Shown here one piece after another: positions 1-8,104 of a stretch of 33,645 bases of DNA (positions are counted from its first letter, which is position 1; the number at the start of each line of letters is the position of its first letter). The translations under genes were made by a program, and so were the position numbers. Source of the stretch: Clostridiales bacterium. Its GTDB lineage: Bacteria; Bacillota; Clostridia; Lachnospirales; Lachnospiraceae. The notes beneath the pieces are model-generated. The model ran no database searches. It saw nothing but the letters and a program-made list of their open reading frames with translations, and had not been told where the DNA came from. The stretch covers positions 1-33,645 of the forward strand of contig JAQXIP010000109.1 of assembly GCA_029007845.1 (NCBI GenBank), given 5' to 3'.

Positions 1-191
1 CCTTTCCTGAATCAAACGCAAGTGTTTTCGAATTTAGTATCCATTATAATAGAATATGTGTTATTTTTGTGTCGTATTCATAAACAGAATTAAAAATACA
101 AAAACCTTTTGATGTGGTTTTGAAAACTATGTTGCAAAACAAATACTACACCTTTTTTCGAAAAGATGCAATGCTTTTCTGAAAAAAAGTT
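1..191. other. AT-rich intergenic stretch, no gene seen
   Basis: This stretch is AT-rich and carries stops in all frames at short intervals. No start codon with a ribosome binding site and no convincing promoter or terminator was found. It probably belongs to the intergenic space between an upstream gene outside the window and the repeat at 192-410. Confidence 0.5.
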
Positions 192-410
192 GTAACAGTT
201 CAGCCGTGGCGAGCACACAGCCGTTGAAAGACCGCAGAATATCAGGTATTATGAAATATCCCTTTGAACACGTCGGCACTTGGTTTTGCGTTTTTTTGCA
301 AAACCTTAGTACCGCTACGTGTTCAATGGAGCGAAAGCGGGTATTTCATAATACCTGATATTCTGCGGTCTTTCAGAGGCTGTGCGCTCGCCACGGCTGA
401 ACTGTTATAC
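192..410. repeat. Long imperfect hairpin repeat, about 219 nt
   Basis: The outer arms (about 193-262 and 339-408) are roughly 70 nt and almost perfectly complementary, with about four differences. The inner arms end in GGTTTTGC (282-289) and GCAAAACC (298-305) around a T-rich 8-nt loop. The right side carries about a dozen extra bases between the inner and outer stems. The outermost 31 nt (192-222) recur with three transitions at 15679-15709, so this is a member of a dispersed intergenic repeat family. No transposase and no clear target-site duplication are seen. It could be a MITE-like element, a structured RNA or a REP-like palindrome; the sequence alone does not decide. Confidence 0.85.
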
Positions 411-436
411 TTCTTGTATTATGATAAAGTAAAATG

Positions 437-465
437 TTGGATTTTGCAATAAGCCATGGTATAAT
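437..465 (+). promoter_or_regulatory. Sigma-70/SigA-type promoter for the 505 operon
   Basis: The -35 box is TTGGAT (437-442) and the -10 box is a perfect TATAAT (460-465), separated by 17 nt. It lies about 40 nt before the ATG at 505 and just downstream of the long hairpin. It probably drives the rhodanese-TtcA gene and the genes behind it. Confidence 0.7.
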
Positions 466-504
466 GGCATCATGGTATGAATGATAATAATTGGAGAGAA
501 CAGA

Positions 505-1671
505 ATGGAACAGGAATATATCATTACAGTGGATGAATTAAAAAAAAGGCAGGATCCGGTCTTTCTTCTGGATGTCAGAGATAAGACTGCATTTAGTTAT
601 GGCTCGATCCCAATGGCGGTGAATATCCCGGTGGAGGAACTGAAGGAGAGGTTTAATGAATTGCCGCATAACCAGCCGATAGTGGTTTACTGTAAAAAAG
701 GACAGGCGAGCGAAGAAGCGGCAGCCTTTTTACGGGAAACCGGAATGGAAGCTTATAACCTGGAAGGCGGGTATACCAGATGGCTGATGGAGCTTATGAA
801 TGAAGAATCCCATACGGAAGAAAACCGTCAGGAACAGATTGAGAAAAGTATCCGGAAAAAATTTCATAAGGACTTGTTTTGCAAGTTTGCAAAAGCGATT
901 AATGAGTATGAACTTTTGAAAGAAGGGGATAAAGTCGCAGTCTGTATTTCCGGTGGAAAAGATTCAATGCTGATGGCAAAATTGTTCCAGGAACTGAAGC
1001 GTCACAACAAATATCCATTTGAGCTGGTTTTTCTAGTTATGGATCCTGGGTATAGTGAGATTAACCGGCAGGTGATTGAGAAAAATGCAGAGTTAATGGG
1101 GATTCCTATTACAATCTTTGAAACGGAGATTTTTAATGCTGTATATGAGGTTGAAAAATCACCCTGTTATCTCTGTGCCCGTATGAGAAGGGGTTACCTT
1201 TACAGTAAGGCAAAGGAACTGGGATGTAACAAGATTGCTCTGGGACATCACTTTGATGATGTGATTGAGACGATTCTGATGGGGATGATGTATGGCGCCC
1301 AGATTCAGACTATGATGCCAAAGCTTCACAGCACGAATTTTGAAGGAATGGAACTGATTCGTCCAATGTACCTGATACGGGAGGATGATATCAAGCACTG
1401 GAGGGATTATAATAACCTGCATTTTATCCAGTGTGCCTGTCGTTTTACCGATACCTGTACAACCTGCCGACCGGATGGAAGCGCGGTATCCAAACGAATG
1501 GAGATTAAACATCTCATCCGCCAGTTAAAAGAAACAAATCCGTTTATTGAGAGTAATCTGTTCCGAAGCGTGGAAAATGTGAATTTGAATACCGTCATCG
1601 CCTATAAAAAGGATGGGGTGGTGCATCATTTTCTGGAAGAATATGATAAACAGGCAACGGTTCCGTCATGA
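505..1671 (+). CDS. Rhodanese domain fused to TtcA-like PP-loop tRNA thiolation protein
   Basis: The 388-residue protein has two parts. Residues about 1-95 form a rhodanese domain with a candidate persulfide cysteine (C63, in YCKKGQAS). Residues about 110-385 form a PP-loop ATPase of the TtcA/TtuA tRNA 2-thiolation family, with SGGKDS at 149-154 and a CxxC pair at C221/C224 (CYLCARMRRG). A later Cys-rich segment (CACRFTDTCTTC) would match the second cysteine cluster. TtcA-type enzymes adenylate a tRNA base and replace oxygen with sulfur, often through a 4Fe-4S cluster; the rhodanese half could deliver sulfur, which is inference. The start at 505 is preferred over the in-frame ATG at 481 because GGAGAG (493-498) sits 6 nt before it. 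The gene heads a co-directional run with the SEL1 and trk genes. Confidence 0.85.
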   Translation: MEQEYIITVDELKKRQDPVFLLDVRDKTAFSYGSIPMAVNIPVEELKERFNELPHNQPIVVYCKKGQASEEAAAFLRETGMEAYNLEGGYTRWLMELMNEESHTEENRQEQIEKSIRKKFHKDLFCKFAKAINEYELLKEGDKVAVCISGGKDSMLMAKLFQELKRHNKYPFELVFLVMDPGYSEINRQVIEKNAELMGIPITIFETEIFNAVYEVEKSPCYLCARMRRGYLYSKAKELGCNKIALGHHFDDVIETILMGMMYGAQIQTMMPKLHSTNFEGMELIRPMYLIREDDIKHWRDYNNLHFIQCACRFTDTCTTCRPDGSAVSKRMEIKHLIRQLKETNPFIESNLFRSVENVNLNTVIAYKKDGVVHHFLEEYDKQATVPS

Positions 1672-1702
1672 GGAATCGTTGTACAGAAGTGAGGAGGATA
1701 CG

Positions 1703-2944
1703 ATGGGAAAATACTATGATGACCGTGTGGAATTTGCAGTTCGATATCTATGGCTTGAGCCGCATGCCGGTAAGGCAAAGGAAGCGGTTCAAAAGTTAGA
1801 AGAGGCCGTAAAAGATGGTGATGGAGATGCCTGTTTCTTTTTGGGACGCTGTTATTGCGGACCTTGTTTTGTGATGGCAGATTGCGGAGTTGAGGAAGAT
1901 GAAGTAAAGGCAAGAGGTTATTTTAACATGAGCCTCGAACGGGGCAGTGCCGTTGGAATGTTTGGAACAAGAAGATTGGGCGGCTTTCATCCAAAAGATG
2001 GAACCTACATACATGAGCCATTCCACTCGGATGCAGAAATATGGGATGCGGTAAATCAAATTGCCCAGCAGGGAGAGCCGTTTGCACTTTATTTAATCGG
2101 AAATGCCTATTATTATGGGGATGTTGTAGATTTTTTTGGAATAGACTGGGACTCCATGTCGGATGAGCAACAGTATCATAGTCTTCATCAGTGGAGGCTG
2201 GATGCAATTCCGATCTTAGAAAGAGCAGTTGACAGCGGAATGAACTTTGCGGTGGGAAATCTGATTGACATCATTTCATCCGGTGACTTTGGAATTCCAA
2301 AGGATGAGAAAAAAGAACAGCAGTTAATTGAAAAAGGTGCCGAGCTTGGACATGCTTTTTATGAATATCGGCTTGGAAAACAATATGAGGAGAAGAAGGA
2401 TTTCCAGAATGCAGAATTATTGTATGAGCGGTCATCCCGTCATGGGGAAGAAAGCGGCAGTTTTGCATTAGGAAGACTCTATACGTTTGGCGGTCCGATG
2501 CCGCAGGATCTTAACAAGGCAAAACATTACTTTGAACTGTCGCTGAAACAGGATCCGGAAATGATCGGTGGTCACAACCGTCTTGGAGAAATCTATTTTT
2601 ATGGCGGGGACGGAATTAATCAGGATTACGACAAAGCATTTATGCATTTTGAAAAGGCTAGTGAACTGGAAAATGACTGGGCTTCTGATATGCTGGGAAC
2701 CTGCTATTTGAAAGGGCTGGGAACCAGTGTGGATTATGCGAAAGCGCTGGAAAAACTTCAGGTTTATCCGGATGAGAAATTGTCCGCCATAGGATTGGGA
2801 GAGATTTATGCCTATGGTCTTGGTGTTCCGGTGGATATAAAAAAGGCGATGAAGTACTGGGATAAATATCCGAATGATGAAAGAGTTCTGGAGAATAAGA
2901 AGAATTTCCGCAAAACTCTGTTTGGCTGGAAACGGAAAGAGTGA
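1703..2944 (+). CDS. SEL1-like tetratricopeptide repeat protein
   Basis: The product is 413 residues. It contains repeated units of the SEL1 type, in which a helix pair carries A-LG-YY-G and D--KA--Y-E signatures; examples are YRLGKQYEEKKDFQNAELLY and RLGEIYFYGGDGINQDYDKA. The N-terminal unit is Cys-rich (CFFLGRCYCGPC). No signal peptide or membrane segment is seen, so it is probably a cytoplasmic protein-binding scaffold; its partner is unknown. The ATG at 1703 has GAGGAGG (1691-1697) just upstream and is preferred over an upstream in-frame ATG at 1613 that lies inside the preceding gene. The stop overlaps a possible GTG start of trkA (GTGA at 2941-2944), which suggests one transcript. Confidence 0.85.
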   Translation: MGKYYDDRVEFAVRYLWLEPHAGKAKEAVQKLEEAVKDGDGDACFFLGRCYCGPCFVMADCGVEEDEVKARGYFNMSLERGSAVGMFGTRRLGGFHPKDGTYIHEPFHSDAEIWDAVNQIAQQGEPFALYLIGNAYYYGDVVDFFGIDWDSMSDEQQYHSLHQWRLDAIPILERAVDSGMNFAVGNLIDIISSGDFGIPKDEKKEQQLIEKGAELGHAFYEYRLGKQYEEKKDFQNAELLYERSSRHGEESGSFALGRLYTFGGPMPQDLNKAKHYFELSLKQDPEMIGGHNRLGEIYFYGGDGINQDYDKAFMHFEKASELENDWASDMLGTCYLKGLGTSVDYAKALEKLQVYPDEKLSAIGLGEIYAYGLGVPVDIKKAMKYWDKYPNDERVLENKKNFRKTLFGWKRKE

Positions 2945-2970
2945 CAGGACGATTAAGACGGGGGATCGCT

Positions 2971-4359
2971 TTGAGAAAGAAAAAGGATATTAATGTGTTT
3001 ATTGTCGGCGGTGGAGGAATTGGAAAAGAGCTGGCAAGACATCTTTCGATGGATGGATGTAAGGTAACGGTCATTGATAAAGATTTAAATGTAGTAAATG
3101 AACTTGGCAATTCAATGGATGTGATTTGCTTTCAGGGAAATGGCGCAGCATATGCCATACTCTCTGAACTGGATGCAGGAAACGCAGATATTTTTATAGC
3201 TGTTTCGGATTCTGATGAATTGAATATCTTGAGCTGTTTAACGGCACATATGCTTGGAGCAAAACACACCGTTGCCAGAGTGAGAAATGTAGATTATGCA
3301 AACCAGACATCTTTTTACCGTGACAGACTTGGATTGTCCATGACCTTGAATCCAGAGATGGCTGCCGCCAGCGAGATTAACCGTCTTCTCCGCTTCCCTT
3401 CGGCTACCAGAGTGGAAGTGTTCGCAAAAGGCAGGGCAGAGCTGATTGAGATGATCATACAGGAAGATAATACCATTATTGGAAAGTCCTTAATTGAGAT
3501 TCGCCAGAATATGGGAATTAATCTTTTGATCTGTGCGGTTGTAAGAGATGATGAGATTGTCATTCCAAATGGTAACTTTGTAATTCATGAAGGGGATGTT
3601 CTTTATCTTACCGGGGCGGCAAGTGAATTTAACCGGGCTTTTAAGAAAATGAAAGTACCATTTAAACCTTTGGATTGCGTATTGATTGCAGGCGGCGGCA
3701 GACTGGCCTATTATCTAGCAAAAGCACTGGAGCGTGAAGGGGCAGGCGTCACTGTTGTTGAAAAGAATCATGAGGTAGCACTTCATATGGCAGGTAATCT
3801 TTCCGGAGTATCGGTGATCTATGATGACGCATTGAATTATTTTGACAGTATGTCGGAATCGGATATCAGGCATACCGATGCATTTGTACTGCTTACGGAA
3901 AATGATGAATTTAATCTGGTGGCATCCATGTATGGAGTGACGAGAAATATTCCTAAGGTTATTACAAGACTCAATGGGAATACCCAGTACAAGCTGAAAG
4001 CACTGTTAAATGATGGAAGAATATGCAGCGTGTCCAAGGAAGAAGCAGGGATTAATTCGATTCTTGGTTATGTCCGTTCACTGATGGATGCAGAAGGAAA
4101 AGAAAATATTGAATCCTTATACCGGTTGATGGATGGCAAAATTGAGGTGATTGAATTTAAGGTCAATGCCAATCATGAACATCTCGAGGTGCCGCTTAAG
4201 GATCTGAAGCTCAAGCCGGGAACATTGATTGCTTGTATCATTCGGGGAACCAAAACAATTATCCCGGGAGGGGATGATGTTTTAAAAGAGAAGGATTCGG
4301 TTCTGGTTGTAACGATTGATAACCAGGTAGTGAGATTGAAGGATATCTATAAGGGATAG
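2971..4359 (+). CDS. trkA: Trk potassium uptake system, NAD-binding regulatory subunit TrkA
   Basis: The product is about 462 residues with the TrkA layout of two RCK_N plus RCK_C halves. The first Rossmann motif is IVGGGGIGKELA with an acidic residue after the second strand (VIDKD). The second starts at VLIAGGGRLAYYLA with VVEKN. TrkA is a peripheral cytoplasmic ring that gates the TrkH channel in response to nucleotides. Two starts are possible: GTG at 2941, overlapping the previous stop, or TTG at 2971. TTG is preferred because GGGGG (2960-2964) lies 6 nt before it, and a near-identical GGGGGATCGsTTTG context occurs at 8972. trkH follows 20 nt downstream. Confidence 0.92.
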   Translation: MRKKKDINVFIVGGGGIGKELARHLSMDGCKVTVIDKDLNVVNELGNSMDVICFQGNGAAYAILSELDAGNADIFIAVSDSDELNILSCLTAHMLGAKHTVARVRNVDYANQTSFYRDRLGLSMTLNPEMAAASEINRLLRFPSATRVEVFAKGRAELIEMIIQEDNTIIGKSLIEIRQNMGINLLICAVVRDDEIVIPNGNFVIHEGDVLYLTGAASEFNRAFKKMKVPFKPLDCVLIAGGGRLAYYLAKALEREGAGVTVVEKNHEVALHMAGNLSGVSVIYDDALNYFDSMSESDIRHTDAFVLLTENDEFNLVASMYGVTRNIPKVITRLNGNTQYKLKALLNDGRICSVSKEEAGINSILGYVRSLMDAEGKENIESLYRLMDGKIEVIEFKVNANHEHLEVPLKDLKLKPGTLIACIIRGTKTIIPGGDDVLKEKDSVLVVTIDNQVVRLKDIYKG

Positions 4360-4379
4360 CAGAGGATGCATGGGAAATT

Positions 4380-5837
4380 ATGAATAAATACCGTATATTA
4401 AGATCAATTGGTAAAATTGTATTAACTGAAGTCCTCCTGATGATTCCGGCTCTGATTGTATCATTTCTATATGGGGATGGGGATCATATCTATTTTCTTG
4501 CGACGATGATTCCTGCTGCTGTGATTGGTTTTACACTGTCCCATGTAAAGGTTGTGGAAAAAAGGATGGGAAGCCGGGATGCCTATTACATTGTTGCATT
4601 GACGTGGATTGTAATATCGGTAATCGGAGCTTTTCCCTTATATTTCAGTGGATGCTTCCGATCATACTGGGGCGCTCTTTTTGAGATGGTATCCGGGATT
4701 ACAACTACCGGAGCATCGGTGCTTGCAAAACCGGAACTGTTACCCCATGGTGTTTTGTTCTGGAGAAGCTTCAGCCACTGGATTGGTGGCATGGGGGTTC
4801 TTGTATTTGTTTTGATGATTATGCCGATGGAGAATGAAAACTCTATGCATCTTTTGCGGGCAGAAGTTCCAGGCCCGACTGCCAGCAAGCTTGTTCCGAG
4901 AATGAAGACATCATCCATGATATTGTATGGCATCTACGGTGTTATGACACTTGTATTAATTGTTTTATTGCTTCTTGGGAAGATGCCTCTTTTTGATGCA
5001 CTGTGTGTTGCCTTCGGCACAGCAGGTACAGGCGGTTTTTCTACGAGCTCTGCTGGTATTGCCGGGTATGGAAGTACTTACCTGGAGATTGTTATTGGCA
5101 TTTTTATGATGTTATTCGGAATTAATTTTAATGTCTATTTTTTACTGCTTCTTGGAAAGGTAAAAGAGGCTTTCCGCACAGAAGAGGTGAACTGGTATCT
5201 GGGAATTATTGCCTTTTCTACCATTGCCATTACGTGTAACACATTTTCCGGGATAAAAAATCTGGGCGGCGCTGCAAAAGATGCTTTTTTCCAGGTGTCC
5301 AGTATCATTACCACTACTGGATTTGCAACCGTAGATTATAACCTGTGGCCGGAATTTTCCAAACACCTTTTAGTCCTGTTGATGATTATTGGTGCATGTT
5401 CCGGATCGACCGGAGGAGGGCTGAAAGTATCCCGTATGATCATTCTTACAAAATCTTTTCTTACAGAGATCCGCCATATTACCAATCCGAGGGTGGTCTC
5501 TGTTGTAAGGCTGAATGGCAAGGGCGTGGATAAAGAAACATTGATCGGAACCCGGATCTATATGGCAGCTTATTTTATTATTATCTGTCTGATTACCCTG
5601 ATTGTTTCTGTGGATGGATTTGATCTGTCAACAAATCTGACAGCGGTTCTGTCGTGTTTTAATAATATTGGACCGGGGCTAAATGGAGTAGGTCCTATGG
5701 AGAACTTTGGCGGGTATTCGGATTGGGCACAGGTATTATTATCATTTGTTATGCTGACGGGACGATTGGAGATTTTTCCAATGTTTATTCTTCTCTCAAA
5801 ATCATCCCATCATAGAATTGGAAAGAGAGGATTTTAA
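4380..5837 (+). CDS. trkH: Trk potassium uptake system, membrane subunit TrkH
   Basis: This 485-residue polytopic membrane protein is the K+ channel/transporter subunit. The four pore-loop signatures of the TrkH/KtrB superfamily are visible in order: GITTTGAS, GTAGTGGFST, ITTTGFATV and NNIGPGLN, each keeping the filter glycine. The C-terminal sequence MLTGRLEIFPMFILL is typical of TrkH. It sits directly behind trkA, so both subunits can be made together. The start is the ATG at 4380, behind a modest GGGA. A greA-like gene starts 2 nt after the stop. Confidence 0.95.
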   Translation: MNKYRILRSIGKIVLTEVLLMIPALIVSFLYGDGDHIYFLATMIPAAVIGFTLSHVKVVEKRMGSRDAYYIVALTWIVISVIGAFPLYFSGCFRSYWGALFEMVSGITTTGASVLAKPELLPHGVLFWRSFSHWIGGMGVLVFVLMIMPMENENSMHLLRAEVPGPTASKLVPRMKTSSMILYGIYGVMTLVLIVLLLLGKMPLFDALCVAFGTAGTGGFSTSSAGIAGYGSTYLEIVIGIFMMLFGINFNVYFLLLLGKVKEAFRTEEVNWYLGIIAFSTIAITCNTFSGIKNLGGAAKDAFFQVSSIITTTGFATVDYNLWPEFSKHLLVLLMIIGACSGSTGGGLKVSRMIILTKSFLTEIRHITNPRVVSVVRLNGKGVDKETLIGTRIYMAAYFIIICLITLIVSVDGFDLSTNLTAVLSCFNNIGPGLNGVGPMENFGGYSDWAQVLLSFVMLTGRLEIFPMFILLSKSSHHRIGKRGF

Positions 5838-5839
5838 CT

Positions 5840-6343
5840 TTGTATGATGAATTAACGAAAAGCGATATCAAAAAAATGGAGGAAGAAATTGAATACCGGA
5901 AACTGGTAGTAAGAAAAGAGGCATTAGAGGCGGTAAAAGAAGCCCGTGCCCATGGCGATTTAAGTGAAAACTTTGAATACCATGCAGCGAAAAAAGATAA
6001 AAACCAGAATGAAAGCCGTATCCGTTATCTTGAGAAAATGATTAAAACGGCAGTCATTATTTCGGATGAATCAAAAGAGGACGAAGTAGGACTTAATAAT
6101 ACGGTCACCCTTTATTTTGAAGAAGATGATGTTACGGAGACCTATAAATTGGTTACAACAGTCAGGGGCAATTCCCTGGAGGGGAAAATCAGTATTGAAT
6201 CTCCCATTGGAAAAGCAATTCTGGGTCACAAAAAGGGAGACCGGGTTCTGGTTTCTGTCAGGCCGGATTATGGTTATTATGTAGAGATTCGAGAGATTGA
6301 AAACACAGGGGATGATGATTCGGATCAGATTCGTAAATATTAG
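5840..6343 (+). CDS. GreA/GreB-family transcript cleavage factor (paralog)
   Basis: The product is 167 residues. The N-terminal coiled coil has the Gre signature EARAHGDLSENFEYHAAK, with the tip acidic residues D40 and E43 that position Mg2+ in the RNA polymerase active site. The C-terminal FKBP-like domain contains ESPIGKAILGHKKGDRV. Gre factors stimulate RNA polymerase to cleave backtracked transcripts. The start is a TTG at 5840 behind GAGAGG (5825-5830), only 2 nt after the trkH stop, so it is probably co-translated. Its sequence is more diverged than housekeeping GreA, and the charged tail DDDSDQIRKY is unusual; it is probably a second Gre protein rather than the only copy. Confidence 0.88.
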   Translation: MYDELTKSDIKKMEEEIEYRKLVVRKEALEAVKEARAHGDLSENFEYHAAKKDKNQNESRIRYLEKMIKTAVIISDESKEDEVGLNNTVTLYFEEDDVTETYKLVTTVRGNSLEGKISIESPIGKAILGHKKGDRVLVSVRPDYGYYVEIREIENTGDDDSDQIRKY

Positions 6344-6384
6344 GGTTTTTATTGATGTTTGTTTGCTGGAGGTGAGAAAGGCAC

Positions 6385-6933
6385 ATGAATGTGCAGCGGT
6401 TGATTGAAAATATAATCGAACAGATTAAGGAGGCACAGCTGAAGCTGGGATTTGAGAAAGAAGTAATCCGGCTTTATTTTCCATTGGAATCTTTGTGTCG
6501 TTTGCTGGAACTTAGCGGTATGGATGGAAAAGAATTGATTGTAAGACTAAAAGGTGAACCAGGATTTGCAGATACTCTACTTGGCGCAATTGAGTTTTCA
6601 CTGTGCAGGGATCAGAAACGGATTGAGGTGTGTGTTTCTCCTTATGGAGCTTCTTATGTACAGGAAAAAGTGCCTGATCCGCCTTTTCTTGCAGCCATCA
6701 TTCGCCTGTTCCAGAATAATCATTGTTTGACGATGGAACAGATATGCACATGTTTTGAGCAGTTTAATCATAATTATGTATGTGAGAAGATGAAACCGGG
6801 AACGGACTTTGATTATGTGCTCTATTTTCCTGACCACAATCCCGATCCATGGTATTATTGTGTTAAAATTGAAATGGGGCATACAATTTATCATCGGTTT
6901 ACAAAAGAAGACTACGATTCACTGGTTTTATAG
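6385..6933 (+). CDS. DUF3877-like protein of unknown function
   Basis: The 182-residue protein resembles the DUF3877 family found in Lachnospiraceae, on the basis of its N-terminus (IKEAQLKLGFEKEVIRLYFP). The family assignment is from recall and moderately certain. There is no signal peptide or membrane segment. Its composition is mixed alpha/beta, with a Cys/His-containing middle (CLTMEQICTCFEQFNHNY). GGAGGTGAG (6368-6376) lies before the ATG. It is the last gene of the run starting at 505 and is followed by a long hairpin. Its job is not known. Confidence 0.75.
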   Translation: MNVQRLIENIIEQIKEAQLKLGFEKEVIRLYFPLESLCRLLELSGMDGKELIVRLKGEPGFADTLLGAIEFSLCRDQKRIEVCVSPYGASYVQEKVPDPPFLAAIIRLFQNNHCLTMEQICTCFEQFNHNYVCEKMKPGTDFDYVLYFPDHNPDPWYYCVKIEMGHTIYHRFTKEDYDSLVL

Positions 6934-6951
6934 TACAGCCTTTGAATCTAT

Positions 6952-7009
6952 AAATCGGGCGGAATGTCTGGTATCGTAAGGAATACATACCAGGCATTCC
7001 GCCTGATTT
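6952..7009. terminator. Long stem-loop between operons, probable terminator
   Basis: Two 23-nt arms (6952-6974 and 6987-7009) pair fully with only two G-U wobbles around a 12-nt loop. The stem centre is GGCGGAATG. The downstream tract is T-rich (GATTTATATT) but has no run of Ts, so termination is likely rather than certain. It separates the 505-6933 genes from the PadR operon. Confidence 0.6.
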
Positions 7010-7050
7010 ATATTGGAATGGTTGTCTGATTTATGGTGAAAAAGAAATGG

Positions 7051-7102
7051 TTGACAAATAATATTATATGATATATAGTATTGACATCAAAACAATATTG
7101 TT
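7051..7102 (+). promoter_or_regulatory. Promoter with palindromes, likely PadR autoregulated
   Basis: TTGACA (7051-7056) and TATAGT (7074-7079) are 17 nt apart. The spacer contains the palindrome ATAATATTAT (7058-7067), and a perfect 12-nt palindrome AACAATATTGTT lies at 7091-7102, near the expected transcription start. PadR proteins commonly repress their own promoters, so these palindromes are candidate operators; that link is inference. Confidence 0.6.
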
Positions 7103-7127
7103 GATCATTTAGATAAGGAGTGGTGGC

Positions 7128-7451
7128 ATGGTTTTTAATACAGGTGCCGCGCTGTTAGATGCGATTGTTCTTGCAGTCGTGTCCAAGGATGAAGATGGTA
7201 CTTACGGATACCGTATTACGCAGGATGTCCGTAAAGTGATTGAAATATCGGATTCTACGCTTTATCCGGTGCTGCGCAGGTTACAGAAAAATAAGTATCT
7301 GGAAGTCTATGATGTGGAATGTGGAGGCAGAAACAGAAGGTATTATAAAATTACAGAAACTGGCTGTCAGATATTGGATGAATACAAAAAAGAATGGAAA
7401 GAATATTCTTCGAAAATATCCGGAATATTTTCGGGAGAGGAGTTATCATGA
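7128..7451 (+). CDS. PadR family transcriptional regulator
   Basis: The 107-residue protein is of PadR-like size, built around one winged helix-turn-helix with a short C-terminal helix. Typical PadR residues are seen in YGYRITQDV, STLYPVLRRLQKNKYLEV and GGRNRRYYKITETG. AAGGAG lies just upstream of the ATG. The stop overlaps the next start as ATGA (7448-7451). PadR-HAAS/DUF1700-DUF4097 is a recurrent Firmicutes operon in which the regulator probably controls the two downstream membrane-associated proteins. The ligand is unknown. Confidence 0.92.
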   Translation: MVFNTGAALLDAIVLAVVSKDEDGTYGYRITQDVRKVIEISDSTLYPVLRRLQKNKYLEVYDVECGGRNRRYYKITETGCQILDEYKKEWKEYSSKISGIFSGEELS

Positions 7452-8104
7452 ATCGACAGGATTTTTTAAGCAGGCTGGAAGTTCTATTACAGGGGCTGCC
7501 GGCAGAAGAAAAGAGAGAAGCATTAGAGTATTATGAAAACTATTTTGAGGATGCAGGGGAAGGACAGGAAGCTCAGGTTATCCGTGAACTGGAATCCCCG
7601 GAAAAAGTTGCTTCGAATATAAGGGAAGGAATGGGGTATGATACCGACACGAGCCAGAGTGTGGTAAGACCTTCTACACAGGTTTACGGAGTCCCTCCGA
7701 CATCTGTGTCAGAGAAAAAAAGCCATGCAGGAAACACAATATGGATGATCGTTGTCATTATTTTGACATCACCGTTCTGGGTTACCGCAGCATGCTGCAT
7801 TTTTGGACTGGTGATTGGTGTGGCGGGTTGCCTGATCGGAGTATTATGTGGATTGGCAGGATGCATTGTAGGAACTATTCTAGGAGGATTCATAGGAATT
7901 GCGCATGGAATTGGTCTTCTGGTAATTGGGAAAACGGCAGTCGGTCTGGTCGGAATTGGCTGTTCCCTTTTGCTCCTTGCGTGTGGATGCCTGTTTCTTC
8001 CGTTGCTTGTATTGATCTGTGGAAAAGGAATTCCGTGGATTGTGACAGGGATTGTTAAAGGATTCAAACGACTGTTTAAAGGCAAGAAAGGGGAAAAAGA
8101 ATGA
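7448..8104 (+). CDS. HAAS/DUF1700 domain membrane protein
   Basis: The 218-residue product has a cytosolic N-terminal helical domain of the HAAS (DUF1700) type: FLSRLEVLLQGLP, then EALEYYENYFEDAGEG. This is followed by a linker and a hydrophobic C-terminal half with about three or four Gly/Cys-rich membrane segments (about 95-205). It ends in a basic tail (KGFKRLFKGKKGEKE). The ATG at 7448 has GGAGAGGAG just upstream and overlaps the PadR stop; the longer in-frame ATG at 7394 lies inside padR and is not used. HAAS proteins are thought to pair with PadR regulators in membrane-linked signalling. The next gene overlaps by ATGA. Confidence 0.88.
   Translation: MNRQDFLSRLEVLLQGLPAEEKREALEYYENYFEDAGEGQEAQVIRELESPEKVASNIREGMGYDTDTSQSVVRPSTQVYGVPPTSVSEKKSHAGNTIWMIVVIILTSPFWVTAACCIFGLVIGVAGCLIGVLCGLAGCIVGTILGGFIGIAHGIGLLVIGKTAVGLVGIGCSLLLLACGCLFLPLLVLICGKGIPWIVTGIVKGFKRLFKGKKGEKE

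Noticed and set aside
264-452. Open frame of 62 codons on the plus strand
   Set aside because: It lies across the inner part and right arm of the long hairpin repeat, has no ribosome binding site, and its frame follows from the palindrome.
2941-2970. GTG start of trkA at 2941
   Set aside because: Possible because of the overlap with the preceding stop, but the upstream sequence is a poor binding site, while TTG at 2971 has GGGGG at ideal spacing; not fully excluded.
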